A stretch of 52,723 nt of DNA from RGIG9151 sp963635575 (GCA_963635575.1 CAVHFU010000006.1:1-52723), one strand, 5' to 3'; positions 18,618 through 27,398 are shown, numbered from the stretch's first letter. A program made the numbers and translations. The notes: generated by a model not told the origin, from the sequence alone.

Positions 18618-18643
18618 AACGACATATTTGCCGTTCTTTTTTT
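18616..18643 (+). terminator. Terminator after the ROK gene
   Basis: GAACG (18617-18621) pairs with CGTTC (18632-18636), with an A-C mismatch and one more pair towards the loop, followed by seven T residues. It overlaps the ROK stop codon region. On the minus strand the stem would be better (7 bp with a G-U pair) but without a strong T tract. Confidence 0.7.
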
Positions 18644-18655
18644 GTGGCTTAGTAG

Positions 18656-19306
18656 CTATAAACTTTTTAATTCTTTTAATTTTTCGTTATCTCCGATTAC
18701 GACTACGGTGTCATTCTTGTTAATAACTGTGTTTGCGTTAGGGAAAACGTTTGGTTTGCTTGAAACGGATTCAATTGCAATAACATTTACGCCATATCTG
18801 TCTCTTGGGGATAGTTCTCCTAAAGTTTTATTTATCCATTCTTTTGGAGCGGTTATAGAGCCTATGCTGTAGTTTGAAGAGATATCTACTAAGTCATATA
18901 TATTTTTATGACTTAACGAATGAGCTAGTTTTTTACCCATGTCATATTCGGGCAATACTACTTGGTCTGCTCCGACTTTTCTTAAAATTTTTGCGTGAAG
19001 CTCACTTTGTGCTTTTGCAATTATATTTTTTGCTCCATGTTCTTTTAGTAAGACTGTAATCATAACGCTGGATTCTTGGTTGTCTCCGATAGCAACTATA
19101 CAGCTATCATAACTGTCTACTCCGATAGATTTAAGAAAATCTTCATCTGTAGAATCGGCTTGTACTGCGTGAGTTAGATAAGAGGAGGCTTCAGTGACTA
19201 GCCTTGGGTTTTCATCTACTCCTAGAACTTCATAGTTTAACTCTGTTAGTTCCTTTGCACAGCTTTTTCCAAATTTTCCTAGCCCTATTACTAAAAATGA
19301 TTTCAT
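18656..19306 (-). CDS. ktrA: Potassium uptake regulatory protein KtrA (RCK domain)
   Basis: The cytoplasmic nucleotide-binding ring of the Ktr potassium channel, gating KtrB in response to ATP/ADP (and in some species c-di-AMP through the C-terminal domain). The RCK_N Rossmann fold is clear: FLVIGLGKFGKSCAKEL at the N-terminus (GxGxxG), acidic D-E after the second strand (VLGVDENP), and VIAIGDNQESSVM. The RCK_C domain follows from about residue 135 (SIGSITAPKEWINKTLGEL). Length 216 is typical. It follows ktrB by 23 bases on the same strand, forming a two-gene unit. Confidence 0.93.
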   Translation of the reverse strand: MKSFLVIGLGKFGKSCAKELTELNYEVLGVDENPRLVTEASSYLTHAVQADSTDEDFLKSIGVDSYDSCIVAIGDNQESSVMITVLLKEHGAKNIIAKAQSELHAKILRKVGADQVVLPEYDMGKKLAHSLSHKNIYDLVDISSNYSIGSITAPKEWINKTLGELSPRDRYGVNVIAIESVSSKPNVFPNANTVINKNDTVVVIGDNEKLKELKSL

Positions 19307-19329
19307 AATTGTTCACTCCCTATTAAATT

Positions 19330-20700
19330 TTAGCCTACAGATATTTTCCCGTCGGAATATTTGTAAGTGGATTTCTTTATTAATTGCTTTTGCGAAAAGG
19401 CAAGTACCATTGTAAGTGGTCCTAGACGTCCGAAAAACATTATTACAAGCAGTGTAAGTTTGGAGACGGTATTTAGTGAAGCGGTAATACCAGTTGCTAT
19501 GCCTGTTGTAGAAAAAGCAGAAGTTGCCTCAAAAAAGGCAGATAAAAGAGATAAATCATCGTTATCTATAAGCAATACAAATGTTCCTATTGAAATTAAT
19601 AAAAGTGCAAGCAAAAATATACACATTGATTTAAATATGATTTGATGTGGTATATTATTTTTCATTATTTGCACATCTTCGTGTCCCATCATAAAGAATA
19701 TTGCTGTTAAAATCAAAATTGAAAATGTAGTAACTTTTATTCCGCCTGCGGTTGAGCCCGGAGCACCACCTATAATCATAAGAAGAATTGTTAAGAAGTT
19801 TGTGCTTTCCTTAAGATTCTTTGCATCTATTGATGCAAAACCGGCAGTACGCGGAGATACTGAGTTGAAAAATGAATTTGTGAGTTTTAAGTTAAAAGGC
19901 ATATCTGCAATTGAGCTTGTATTATTTACTTCAAATACAAAGAATAGGAAAGTACCTAATGCGATTAATATTCCTGTAGCAATCAAAACTATTTTTGAGT
20001 GTAATGTGTATTTTTTAAAATTGAATTTATTTTCCCATATGTCTTTCCAAACAACAAATCCAAGTCCACCAATTATAATTAACATAGCGAGAGTTGTTAA
20101 AACGGTAGGGTTATTAGCTAGGGATACGATACTTTGAAATTGGTAGTTTTTTGTGCCGAGTATGTCAAATCCTGCGTTACAAAAGGCAGAAACTGATAAA
20201 AATATACTTTTCCATATTCCGCCTAGTCCCCATATCGGATAAAACTCTTTTAATAGCAGCAATGCGCCTATTAATTCTATTGATAGTGTTATAACTAGTA
20301 TTTGAAAAAACATATTTGCTGTTTCACTTAACGACGGACTGTTAATTGCTTCTTGCATGGTTAGTCGTTCTTTTAGATTTATTTTCCTTTTCGTAATAAG
20401 GGCAAATATTGAAAAAAGAAACATTATTCCAAGTCCACCTATTTGAATTAAAAATAGTATTACTCCTTGCCCAAATCCTGACCAGGTTGTAGCCGTATCT
20501 TTTACAATTAGTCCCGTCACACATACAGCTGAGGTTGATGTAAATAGCGCATCAAGAAAAGATATTTTTTGCGGGCCATTGTGTGAGATGGGTAGTTTAA
20601 GTAACAGCGCACCTATTAAAATTGTTAATAAAAATCCGAGAATAATTATCTGTGCAGGAGTTATTTTATTTCTTATTCTAACACTTATTGGTAGTTTCAT
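19330..20700 (-). CDS. ktrB: Potassium uptake transporter, membrane subunit KtrB (TrkH/KtrB family)
   Basis: The membrane channel subunit for Na+- or H+-coupled potassium uptake, operating with KtrA encoded just downstream. The four M1-P-M2 repeats are recognisable by their selectivity-filter turns: TSTSAVCVTGL, SVSAFCNAGFD, SVSPRTAGF and ATSAFSTTGIATG. The 456-residue length is normal for KtrB. The ATG at 20700 is preceded by AGAAAGGAAG. Only about 40 bases separate it from the gyrA terminator and I see no clear promoter there, so it may depend on read-through. Confidence 0.94.
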   Translation of the reverse strand: MKLPISVRIRNKITPAQIIILGFLLTILIGALLLKLPISHNGPQKISFLDALFTSTSAVCVTGLIVKDTATTWSGFGQGVILFLIQIGGLGIMFLFSIFALITKRKINLKERLTMQEAINSPSLSETANMFFQILVITLSIELIGALLLLKEFYPIWGLGGIWKSIFLSVSAFCNAGFDILGTKNYQFQSIVSLANNPTVLTTLAMLIIIGGLGFVVWKDIWENKFNFKKYTLHSKIVLIATGILIALGTFLFFVFEVNNTSSIADMPFNLKLTNSFFNSVSPRTAGFASIDAKNLKESTNFLTILLMIIGGAPGSTAGGIKVTTFSILILTAIFFMMGHEDVQIMKNNIPHQIIFKSMCIFLLALLLISIGTFVLLIDNDDLSLLSAFFEATSAFSTTGIATGITASLNTVSKLTLLVIMFFGRLGPLTMVLAFSQKQLIKKSTYKYSDGKISVG

Positions 20701-20735
20701 TAAAAAGTATACTTCCTTTCTAAAAAGTAATTTTC

Positions 20736-20806
20736 ACAAAAAATAGCTCTGCTATTCTGTATAAAACTAAATAATACTTTAGTCTTTCAAAATAAGCAGA
20801 GCTATT
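20736..20806 (-). terminator. gyrA terminator with a long composite loop
   Basis: A perfect 12-bp inverted repeat, 20742-20753 with 20795-20806, is separated by 41 bases. The loop holds a second hairpin (ACTAAA 20766-20771 with TTTAGT 20778-20783). Reading on the minus strand, the distal arm runs into TTTTTTGTG, consistent with intrinsic termination of gyrA. Confidence 0.75.
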
Positions 20807-20829
20807 CTCTACAAAAGTGTATCTGTTAT

Positions 20830-23283
20830 TTAGTTTTCTTCAATTTCTTCTTCTTCTTCATCTGTAACTTTCGCAATGCTTACAAGTTGAACACCTTCAG
20901 GCATTCTCATAAGTGTAACGCCTTGAGTATTTCTACCTAAAACGCTTACGTCTTTAACTGCAAGACGTATGATAGTTCCGTCTGAACTAATTAAAATAAT
21001 ATCATCATTTTCTTTAACAATCTTTATTCCAACAACTTCACCGGTTTTATCAGTAATCTTATAAGTAAGAACACCTTTTCCGCCACGAGTTTGAACTCTA
21101 TATTCTTCAACCTCAGTACGTTTTCCAAAACCATTTTCAGTAATTGCAAGTAAACATACATTATCGGAAACGATAGGCTCCATACCTATAACATAGTCAT
21201 TATCACCAAGGTCAATACCACGAACACCTTGAGAAACACGGCCGATAGGTCTTACATCTTTTTCGTCAAATGTTATAGATAAACCATGTCTAGTTACCAT
21301 TACAACTTTGTTTGAACCGTCTGTTAATCTTACATCGATTAATTCATCGTTTTCACGTAATGTAATACCTTGAAGACCAGCCTTTCTTATATTTGCATAT
21401 TCCATAAGGTTTGTTTTCTTAATAACACCATTCTTAGTAGCCATTAGTAAGTATGCATCATCTGTATACTCAGCAATAGGAATAACAGCAGTAATCTTTT
21501 CGCCAGCTCCAAGTTGAAGTAAGTTAACGATTGCTGTACCTTTAGCTTGACGTCCGGCCTCAGGTACTTCATAAGCTTTTAATCTGTATGTTTTACCTGT
21601 GTTTGTGAAGAATAAAATGTAGTGGTGTGTAGAAGAAATAAAGATGTTTTCAACAAAGTCTTCTTCACGAGTAGTAATTCCTGTAATTCCTTTTCCGCCA
21701 CGCTTTTGACTTCTATATGTGTCAGCAGGTAATCTCTTAATGTATCCAAAGTGTGTAAGTGTAATTACACAATCTTCTTCCTTAATTAAATCTTCAATAT
21801 CAATATCATCAGCAGAAGCTTCTAGTGCAGTTCTTCTAGGGTCAGCAAACTTAGCTTTAATTTCAAGTAATTCGTCTTTAATGATCTTATAAACTAAAGT
21901 TTCACTACTTAAAATCTCCTTGAAGTACTTAATTCTTTCTACTAATTCATTATATTCAGCTTCGATTTTTTCTCTTTGCAAACCTGACAAGGTCTTAAGA
22001 CGCATATCCAAAATAGCTTGTGCTTGGATATCAGTAAGACCAAAACGCTCCATTAATTTTTCTTTAGCATCATCATAAGAAGCACGAATAATCTTAATAA
22101 CTTCATCGATGTAATCAAGAGCTATTTTTAATCCCTCTAAGATATGAAGTCTAGCTTCAGCCTTAGCTAAATCAAATCTTGTACGTCTTAAAATGATATC
22201 TTTTTGGTGGTCGATGTAAAGGTCAATGCATTGTCTTAAATTTAAGATTTGAGGCTTTTTATCAACAAGAGCAAGCATAATAGCACCGAAAGTATCTTGC
22301 ATTTGAGTATTTTTATAAAGTTGATTTAATACAACATTTGCATTTGCATCTCTCTTTAACTCAATAACAATTCTCATACCTTCTCTATCTGATTCATCAC
22401 GTAAATCAGAAATGCCTTCAATTCTCTTATCCTTAACAAGATTAGCAATGTTTTCAATAAGACGAGCCTTATTAACTTGGTAAGGAAGTTCTGTAACAAT
22501 AATTCTTTGTTTGTTGCCAAGTTCCTCAATTTCTGCTCTTGCACGAACTATAATACGTCCACGACCTGTAGTATAAGCATTTCTAATACCTTCTTTACCC
22601 ATTATAATACCACCGGTAGGGAAGTCAGGTCCTTTAACAATCTTCATTAAATCTTCAATAGTAACATTATCTTCATCAATAACCTTAACTATACCATCAA
22701 CAATTTCACCTAAGTTGTGAGGTGGGAAGTTTGTAGCCATACCAACCGCAATACCGGAAGAACCGTTAACAAGTAGGTTAGGAAATCTAGCAGGTAAAAC
22801 ATCAGGTTCTTTTAATGTATCATCAAAGTTAGGAACAAAATCAACAGTTTCCTTATCTATGTCACGCAACATTTCTAATGTAATCTTAGACATTCTTGCT
22901 TCTGTGTAACGCATAGCAGCAGGGCTATCGCCGTCTACTGAGCCAAAGTTACCGTGACCATCAACTAGCATATAACGAAGTGAGAAGTCTTGTGCCATAC
23001 GAACCATACTGTCATAAACAGCAGCATCTCCATGTGGGTGGTACTTACCTAAAACATCACCGACAAGACGAGCAGATTTTCTGTAAGGCTTGTCCGGAGT
23101 CATATTAAGCTCATTCATAGAGTACAAAATTCTTCTGTGAACAGGCTTTAGACCATCTCTAACGTCAGGCAAGGCACGAGCAACGATAACACTCATGGCA
23201 TAATCTATATAAGATTTTTTCATTTCACTTTCAATACCGACATCAATGATTTTTTCTTCAATTTCTGTATTTTCGTTATCCAT
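20830..23283 (-). CDS. gyrA: DNA gyrase subunit A
   Basis: The DNA-breakage/reunion subunit of gyrase, which introduces negative supercoils with GyrB. The winged-helix/tower core is intact, with the catalytic tyrosine Y126 in AAMRYTEARM. The C-terminal beta-pinwheel carries the GyrA-box QKRGGKG, which separates it from topoisomerase IV ParC. In the quinolone-resistance region HPHGDAAVYD, residue 87 (equivalent to Ser83 of E. coli) is alanine, while the Asp87 equivalent is kept. I use the internal ATG 23283 (MDNEN) because AAAGGAT immediately upstream is the ribosome site; the in-frame ATG 23301 would precede it. The tail is acidic. gyrB is not adjacent in this window. Confidence 0.97.
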   Translation of the reverse strand: MDNENTEIEEKIIDVGIESEMKKSYIDYAMSVIVARALPDVRDGLKPVHRRILYSMNELNMTPDKPYRKSARLVGDVLGKYHPHGDAAVYDSMVRMAQDFSLRYMLVDGHGNFGSVDGDSPAAMRYTEARMSKITLEMLRDIDKETVDFVPNFDDTLKEPDVLPARFPNLLVNGSSGIAVGMATNFPPHNLGEIVDGIVKVIDEDNVTIEDLMKIVKGPDFPTGGIIMGKEGIRNAYTTGRGRIIVRARAEIEELGNKQRIIVTELPYQVNKARLIENIANLVKDKRIEGISDLRDESDREGMRIVIELKRDANANVVLNQLYKNTQMQDTFGAIMLALVDKKPQILNLRQCIDLYIDHQKDIILRRTRFDLAKAEARLHILEGLKIALDYIDEVIKIIRASYDDAKEKLMERFGLTDIQAQAILDMRLKTLSGLQREKIEAEYNELVERIKYFKEILSSETLVYKIIKDELLEIKAKFADPRRTALEASADDIDIEDLIKEEDCVITLTHFGYIKRLPADTYRSQKRGGKGITGITTREEDFVENIFISSTHHYILFFTNTGKTYRLKAYEVPEAGRQAKGTAIVNLLQLGAGEKITAVIPIAEYTDDAYLLMATKNGVIKKTNLMEYANIRKAGLQGITLRENDELIDVRLTDGSNKVVMVTRHGLSITFDEKDVRPIGRVSQGVRGIDLGDNDYVIGMEPIVSDNVCLLAITENGFGKRTEVEEYRVQTRGGKGVLTYKITDKTGEVVGIKIVKENDDIILISSDGTIIRLAVKDVSVLGRNTQGVTLMRMPEGVQLVSIAKVTDEEEEEIEEN

Positions 23284-23351
23284 AAATCCAAATCCTTTCA
23301 TAAATTAACGCAATTAATTCAAAATTTTTTAAAACTCTTTCAAACACAGTT

Positions 23352-23380
23352 ATTATATTATAAGAAGCCAATAAATGCAA
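23352..23380 (-). promoter_or_regulatory. Sigma-A-type promoter of gyrA
   Basis: Minus-strand TTGCAT (23380-23375), a 17-base spacer and TATAAT (23357-23352). A second overlapping TATAAT (23362-23357) is at suboptimal spacing. The leader to the chosen start is about 60 bases. Confidence 0.7.
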
Positions 23381-23506
23381 GGTTTTTTAGTGCCAAAATT
23401 AACAAAAAAACGGTGATTTTATGTAATGAAAAATGTTGCTCAAATACGCATAAAATCTAGCATTCAAAAAGTTTACATAAAATTAAAAAACTTTTCAAAA
23501 AACTAT

Positions 23507-23532
23507 TAAGTATTTCCCTAATGTGTCGATAT
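23507..23532 (+). promoter_or_regulatory. Sigma-28 (SigD/FliA)-type promoter of the flagellin cluster
   Basis: TAAG (23507-23510), a 14-base spacer and GTCGATAT (23525-23532) closely match the flagellar sigma consensus TAAA-N15-GCCGATAT. The start would be near 23540, giving a leader of about 205 bases before the first flagellin gene. Confidence 0.65.
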
Positions 23533-23558
23533 ATATTATGAACGGGTAGAGTACCAAA

Positions 23559-23687
23559 CTCGAATTCCGGATAGACATAATAATCAAGGAAGATTTTCAG
23601 TGTTCACGGACGAATACTTATGAAGAGAAACTAAAGTTAGGGATAGAATATCCTTAGCTTCTAGTTACTTAGATCCGGAATTCTGAG
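23559..23687 (+). promoter_or_regulatory. Structured leader RNA of the first flagellin gene
   Basis: A closed multibranch RNA can be drawn by eye. The outer helix is CTCGAATTCCGGAT (23559-23572) with 23673-23687 (14 bp, one bulged T). Inside are hairpin A, AGTGTTC (23599-23605) with GAATACT (23612-23618) and loop ACGGAC, and hairpin B, a 17-bp stem with one bulge (23629-23645 with 23649-23666) and loop GAA. GGA motifs, the CsrA recognition core, occur in CACGGACG in the loop of hairpin A and at CCGGAT, AAGGAA, GGGATA, CCGGAA and GAGGAT. I recognise no known riboswitch. The remainder of 23302-23744 holds only the two promoters and a T-rich spacer. Confidence 0.6.
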
Positions 23688-23744
23688 GATGATGCATTTA
23701 TCTGTTTTTTGTTTTAAAAAAATAAATAGAAAGGAGGGGAAAAA

Positions 23745-24890
23745 ATGCGAATCAATACAAATGTAATGGCCTTAAACGCACAAAATATGCTGTCTAAAAA
23801 TCAAAATAGCGTGGAAAAATCAGTAGGACGACTATCCTCGGGTTTAAGGATCAACGGAGCTTCCGATGATGCAGCAGGACTCGCTATCAGTGAAAAAATG
23901 CGTGCACAAATCAAGGGCTTGGGAAAAGCACAAGATAATGCACAAGACGGTATATCGTTATTACAGACTGCAGAAGGTGCCCTGCAACAAACTACCGACA
24001 TTCTTCAAAGAATGAGAGAGCTTGTTATTAAGGCGCAAAACACAGGCGTATTGACGGAGGACGACAGAACTTCAATTACCAATGAATTAAGCACATTAAG
24101 AGACGAAGTTGACCGAATCGGCGTATCAACAACATTTAACGGCAAGAAACTGTTAAATGGAGAGATGGGAGTTCAGTTAAAGACAAAGGGATTAGGTAAC
24201 TTAGTAAATGCAGATGTATCTAATGCAAACGCAAATACAACTTACACATTCTCTTTCGACACAACAAAACAAAAAATCAAAGTTGAATGGACCGATGGAA
24301 GCGAAACGAAAGTCGCTTATTCGGATCAAACTTATGCAAATGCAACAGCATCTGTAATCGGAAATGTAAATTTCCAAGAAGCCGGAATAGTACTTGATTA
24401 CGGTAATGAAGGAGTTAAAGTGTCAGATGCGGTAGACGGTAGCACATTAAAAACATCTGATGAAACGCAAGGGAAAAAGGCAGATTTCAAGATTGGTGCA
24501 AATACTTATTCTCAAGACTTATTGTCGGTAGGAATAGGAGATATGACATCTAAAGGACTAAATAGAGCAAATCGCGATGAAAAATTTACTGTTGATATCA
24601 GCAGTAGAGAAAAAGCTGATGAAACACTTAATGCGATAGATTTTGCGATAAGTAAAGTAACAGAACAGCGTTCAAAGCTCGGAACGGTCCAAAACAGAAT
24701 GGAATATGCAGCAAATAACTTATCTACCACCCAAGAAAATTTAACAGCCGCCGAATCTCGTATTCGAGATGTGGATATGGCAGAAGAAATGGTAGCATAT
24801 ACCAAAAACAGTATTCTAAATGAATCTGCAATGGCAATGCTTGCACAGGCAAATAAACAGCCTGAAAAAATTCTTACTTTATTACAGTAA
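23745..24890 (+). CDS. Flagellin 1
   Basis: Subunit of the flagellar filament, exported through the flagellar type III apparatus. The conserved D0/D1 N-terminus (MRINTNVMALNAQNML, SSGLRINGASDDAAGLAISEKMRAQIKGL) and C-terminus (AAESRIRDVDMAEEMV, SILNESAMAMLAQAN) bracket a divergent central D2-type region (about residues 140-275). Its C-terminus (KQPEKILTLLQ) differs from the other three copies (QQPQ), so it is the most divergent paralogue. The length is 381 residues. AAGGAGG at 23731-23737 precedes the ATG. It is the first of four tandem flagellin genes and has the longest structured leader and the only convincing sigma-28 promoter close upstream. Confidence 0.97.
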   Translation: MRINTNVMALNAQNMLSKNQNSVEKSVGRLSSGLRINGASDDAAGLAISEKMRAQIKGLGKAQDNAQDGISLLQTAEGALQQTTDILQRMRELVIKAQNTGVLTEDDRTSITNELSTLRDEVDRIGVSTTFNGKKLLNGEMGVQLKTKGLGNLVNADVSNANANTTYTFSFDTTKQKIKVEWTDGSETKVAYSDQTYANATASVIGNVNFQEAGIVLDYGNEGVKVSDAVDGSTLKTSDETQGKKADFKIGANTYSQDLLSVGIGDMTSKGLNRANRDEKFTVDISSREKADETLNAIDFAISKVTEQRSKLGTVQNRMEYAANNLSTTQENLTAAESRIRDVDMAEEMVAYTKNSILNESAMAMLAQANKQPEKILTLLQ

Positions 24891-24895
24891 GAGCA

Positions 24896-24956
24896 GACTT
24901 AAGTTAATATGTAAGTCATGGATGAAAATAAAAAATAAAAATTCAAGGAGGAATTT
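24896..24956 (+). promoter_or_regulatory. Leader of flagellin 2 with CsrA-like hairpins over the ribosome site
   Basis: Hairpin GACTTA (24896-24901) with TAAGTC (24912-24917) is followed by TCATGGATGA (24916-24925), a GGA-type CsrA motif. The ribosome site AAGGAG (24945-24950) is itself the loop of a 6-bp hairpin, AAATTC (24939-24944) with GAATTT (24951-24956). No promoter is evident in this 70-base gap, so flagellin 2 is probably co-transcribed with flagellin 1. Confidence 0.55.
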
Positions 24957-24959
24957 ATT

Positions 24960-26075
24960 ATGAGAATCAATACAAACGTAATGGCATTAAATGCCCAAAA
25001 CAAATTAACAGTAAATCAAGGAAATGTAGAAAAATCAATTCAAAAGTTATCTTCAGGTTTAAGAATTAACAGTGCGGCAGATGACGCATCAGGACTTGCA
25101 ATCAGTGAAAAGATGAGAGCACAGATCAGAGGCTTAGACCAAGCTGAATCAAACGCTCAAGACGGAATTTCATTATTACAAACAGCAGAAGGTGCATTGC
25201 AACAAACAACAGATATTTTACAAAGAATGAGAGAACTAGTAATTAAGGGTCAAAACACAGGTGTGTTAACAGATGATGATAGAACATCTATCTCAAACGA
25301 ATTAAGCACACTAAGAGATGAAATTGACCGTATTTCAACATCAACAACATTCAACGGAAAGAAATTACTAGACGGAAGTATGGCTGCTAAAGTTGATACA
25401 GAAAATACTACTTTAGGAAGTGCAGTTAGAGTAGAAGTATCTAATGCATTTGAAGGTACATATACTTTCGAATGGGATGATACAGCAAAAACTCTAAAAA
25501 CAGAAGTAGACGGTAAAACATACTATGCTGATCAAAAATTTACTGATACAAGTATCACAGGCAGGGTAAAATTCTCTGAATTAAAAATCGACATAGACTA
25601 CGGTGAAGGAAATGTTGCAACTGATAAAGCCGGAGTAACTGTTGCTGTAAAAAATGAAGCTGATAAAGCTGACTTTAAGATTGGTGCTAATACAGAAGAA
25701 GAAGACTTATTATCATTTGGTATAGGTGATATGTCTGCTGAAGGACTAAGCCGTACAGGAGAAGGCAAGTTTTCAATTGATATTTCTGACAGAGAGGCAT
25801 CTGACACTACGTTAAAGGCAATCGACTATGCATTAGATACTGTATCAAGCCAACGTGCTACAATCGGTGCTATGCAAAACAGAATGGAATATGCTATTTC
25901 AAATTTATCAACAACATCTGAAAATCTAAGTGCCGCTGAATCTCGTATACGTGATGTAGATATGGCAGAAGAAATGGTAAGCTATACAAAGAATAGCATC
26001 CTAAATCAATCTGCTATGGCAATGTTAGCGCAAGCTAACCAACAACCACAAACAATCCTTTCATTACTTCAATAG
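24960..26075 (+). CDS. Flagellin 2
   Basis: Filament subunit, 371 residues. The D0/D1 ends are conserved (MRINTNVMALNAQNKLTVNQGN, then RIRDVDMAEEMVSYTKNSILNQSAMAMLAQANQQPQTILSLLQ, split here by family motif). The centre (about 143-275) is unique to this copy and rich in Asp, Glu and Lys. Bases 24993-25384 are identical to 26313-26704 in flagellin 3, including synonymous sites, while the first 33 bases of the two genes differ at several synonymous sites. This points to recent gene conversion rather than simple duplication. AAGGAGG precedes the start. Confidence 0.97.
   Translation: MRINTNVMALNAQNKLTVNQGNVEKSIQKLSSGLRINSAADDASGLAISEKMRAQIRGLDQAESNAQDGISLLQTAEGALQQTTDILQRMRELVIKGQNTGVLTDDDRTSISNELSTLRDEIDRISTSTTFNGKKLLDGSMAAKVDTENTTLGSAVRVEVSNAFEGTYTFEWDDTAKTLKTEVDGKTYYADQKFTDTSITGRVKFSELKIDIDYGEGNVATDKAGVTVAVKNEADKADFKIGANTEEEDLLSFGIGDMSAEGLSRTGEGKFSIDISDREASDTTLKAIDYALDTVSSQRATIGAMQNRMEYAISNLSTTSENLSAAESRIRDVDMAEEMVSYTKNSILNQSAMAMLAQANQQPQTILSLLQ
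24993..25384 (+). repeat. Gene-conversion tract, copy 1 (identical to 26313-26704)
   Basis: 392 bases of perfect identity, offset 1320, between flagellin 2 and flagellin 3, ending abruptly at GGAAGTATGGC. On both sides the two genes differ. It covers the N-terminal D0/D1 coding part only. Confidence 0.95.
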
Positions 26076-26274
26076 GGACCTTACCCAATGTAAACTAACA
26101 TAGTTTGTTTATGGGTATCGGTAACTTTATTGTCACATTATGACAATAGTATGAAATGACTGATCCCCTAAAGGAGATAAACTAAAATTGAATAATTCTC
26201 AGAAAGTATTCCCATGGGGGAGAAGTACTCGACGATTGAAGTTTTCAGGGATGAAAATTAATTTCAAGGAGGAG
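26073..26274 (+). promoter_or_regulatory. Structured leader between flagellin 2 and flagellin 3
   Basis: A three-way junction can be drawn starting at the flagellin 2 stop codon: outer TAGGG (26073-26077) with CCCTA (26166-26170), a long imperfect hairpin 26082-26117 with loop ACA, and an 8-bp hairpin TATTGTCA (26128-26135) with TGACAATA (26141-26148). A further hairpin spans 26205-26229. Next comes TTTTCA-GGGA-TGAAAA (26242-26257), a 6-bp stem exposing GGGA in the loop, an excellent CsrA-type site, then the ribosome site in TTCAAGGAGGAG. There is no T tract, so none of these looks like a terminator, and I see no sigma-28 promoter. Confidence 0.55.
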
Positions 26275-26279
26275 TTATT

Positions 26280-27398
26280 ATGAGAATTAATACGAATGTA
26301 ATGGCGTTAAACGCCCAAAACAAATTAACAGTAAATCAAGGAAATGTAGAAAAATCAATTCAAAAGTTATCTTCAGGTTTAAGAATTAACAGTGCGGCAG
26401 ATGACGCATCAGGACTTGCAATCAGTGAAAAGATGAGAGCACAGATCAGAGGCTTAGACCAAGCTGAATCAAACGCTCAAGACGGAATTTCATTATTACA
26501 AACAGCAGAAGGTGCATTGCAACAAACAACAGATATTTTACAAAGAATGAGAGAACTAGTAATTAAGGGTCAAAACACAGGTGTGTTAACAGATGATGAT
26601 AGAACATCTATCTCAAACGAATTAAGCACACTAAGAGATGAAATTGACCGTATTTCAACATCAACAACATTCAACGGAAAGAAATTACTAGACGGAAGTA
26701 TGGCAGCAACTGCAACAAAGACTGATTTAAGCGGTGCTTTAAAAGTAGACGGTTCAAACTCAATAGCCGGAGAATATACTATCGCGTACGACACAACTAA
26801 AAATACTTTAAAAGCAACGAATAAAGATAATGACACTTACTATGCTGATCAATCATTTGCCGGTGTAAGTGTTACAGGAAAAGTAACATTTTCCGATATC
26901 AAATTAAATATTGATTTTGGTGAAAACACATATAAGAGCAGTGCTACTGATATAGCAGGTAAAGTTACCGTTTCCGGTGAATCTAATAAAGCAGACTTTA
27001 AGATTGGTGCCAACACAGATAGTGTAGACCTATTATCATTTGGTATAGGTGATATGTCTGCAAAAGGATTAAATCGTGCAGGTAGTGATAAATTCACAAT
27101 TGACATTTCTGACAGAAACGCATCTGATGCTACATTAAAAGCTATTGACTATGCAATTGATACAGTATCAAGTCAACGTTCTACAATTGGTGCAATGCAA
27201 AACAGAATGGAATATGCTATTTCAAACTTATCAGCAACATCTGAAAATCTAAGTGCCGCAGAATCTCGTATTCGTGACGTAGATATGGCAGAAGAAATGG
27301 TAAGTTATACAAAGAATAGCATCCTAAATCAATCTGCTATGGCGATGTTGGCACAAGCTAACCAACAACCACAAACAATACTTTCATTGCTTAGCTAA
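26280..27398 (+). CDS. Flagellin 3
   Basis: Filament subunit, 372 residues, very close to flagellin 2 at both ends but with its own central region (about 143-277, Ser/Thr/Asp-rich). The N-terminal coding region contains the 392-base segment identical to flagellin 2. The C-terminal coding parts (for example QSAMAMLAQANQQPQTILSLL) are nearly but not exactly identical at the DNA level, so exchange is ongoing or of different ages across the gene. The protein ends in Ser (SLLS) rather than Gln. AAGGAGGAG precedes the ATG. Confidence 0.97.
   Translation: MRINTNVMALNAQNKLTVNQGNVEKSIQKLSSGLRINSAADDASGLAISEKMRAQIRGLDQAESNAQDGISLLQTAEGALQQTTDILQRMRELVIKGQNTGVLTDDDRTSISNELSTLRDEIDRISTSTTFNGKKLLDGSMAATATKTDLSGALKVDGSNSIAGEYTIAYDTTKNTLKATNKDNDTYYADQSFAGVSVTGKVTFSDIKLNIDFGENTYKSSATDIAGKVTVSGESNKADFKIGANTDSVDLLSFGIGDMSAKGLNRAGSDKFTIDISDRNASDATLKAIDYAIDTVSSQRSTIGAMQNRMEYAISNLSATSENLSAAESRIRDVDMAEEMVSYTKNSILNQSAMAMLAQANQQPQTILSLLS
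26313..26704 (+). repeat. Gene-conversion tract, copy 2 (identical to 24993-25384)
   Basis: Second copy of the 392-base identical block shared by flagellin 2 and flagellin 3. The bases just outside differ (ATGCCC versus ACGCCC at the 5' edge; GGCTGCT versus GGCAGCA at the 3' edge). Confidence 0.95.

Noticed and set aside
20742..20806. Riboswitch ahead of ktrB
   Set aside because: The 12-bp inverted repeat runs into a T tract in the direction of gyrA transcription and is best explained as the gyrA terminator; no ydaO- or kimA-like c-di-AMP motif is present.
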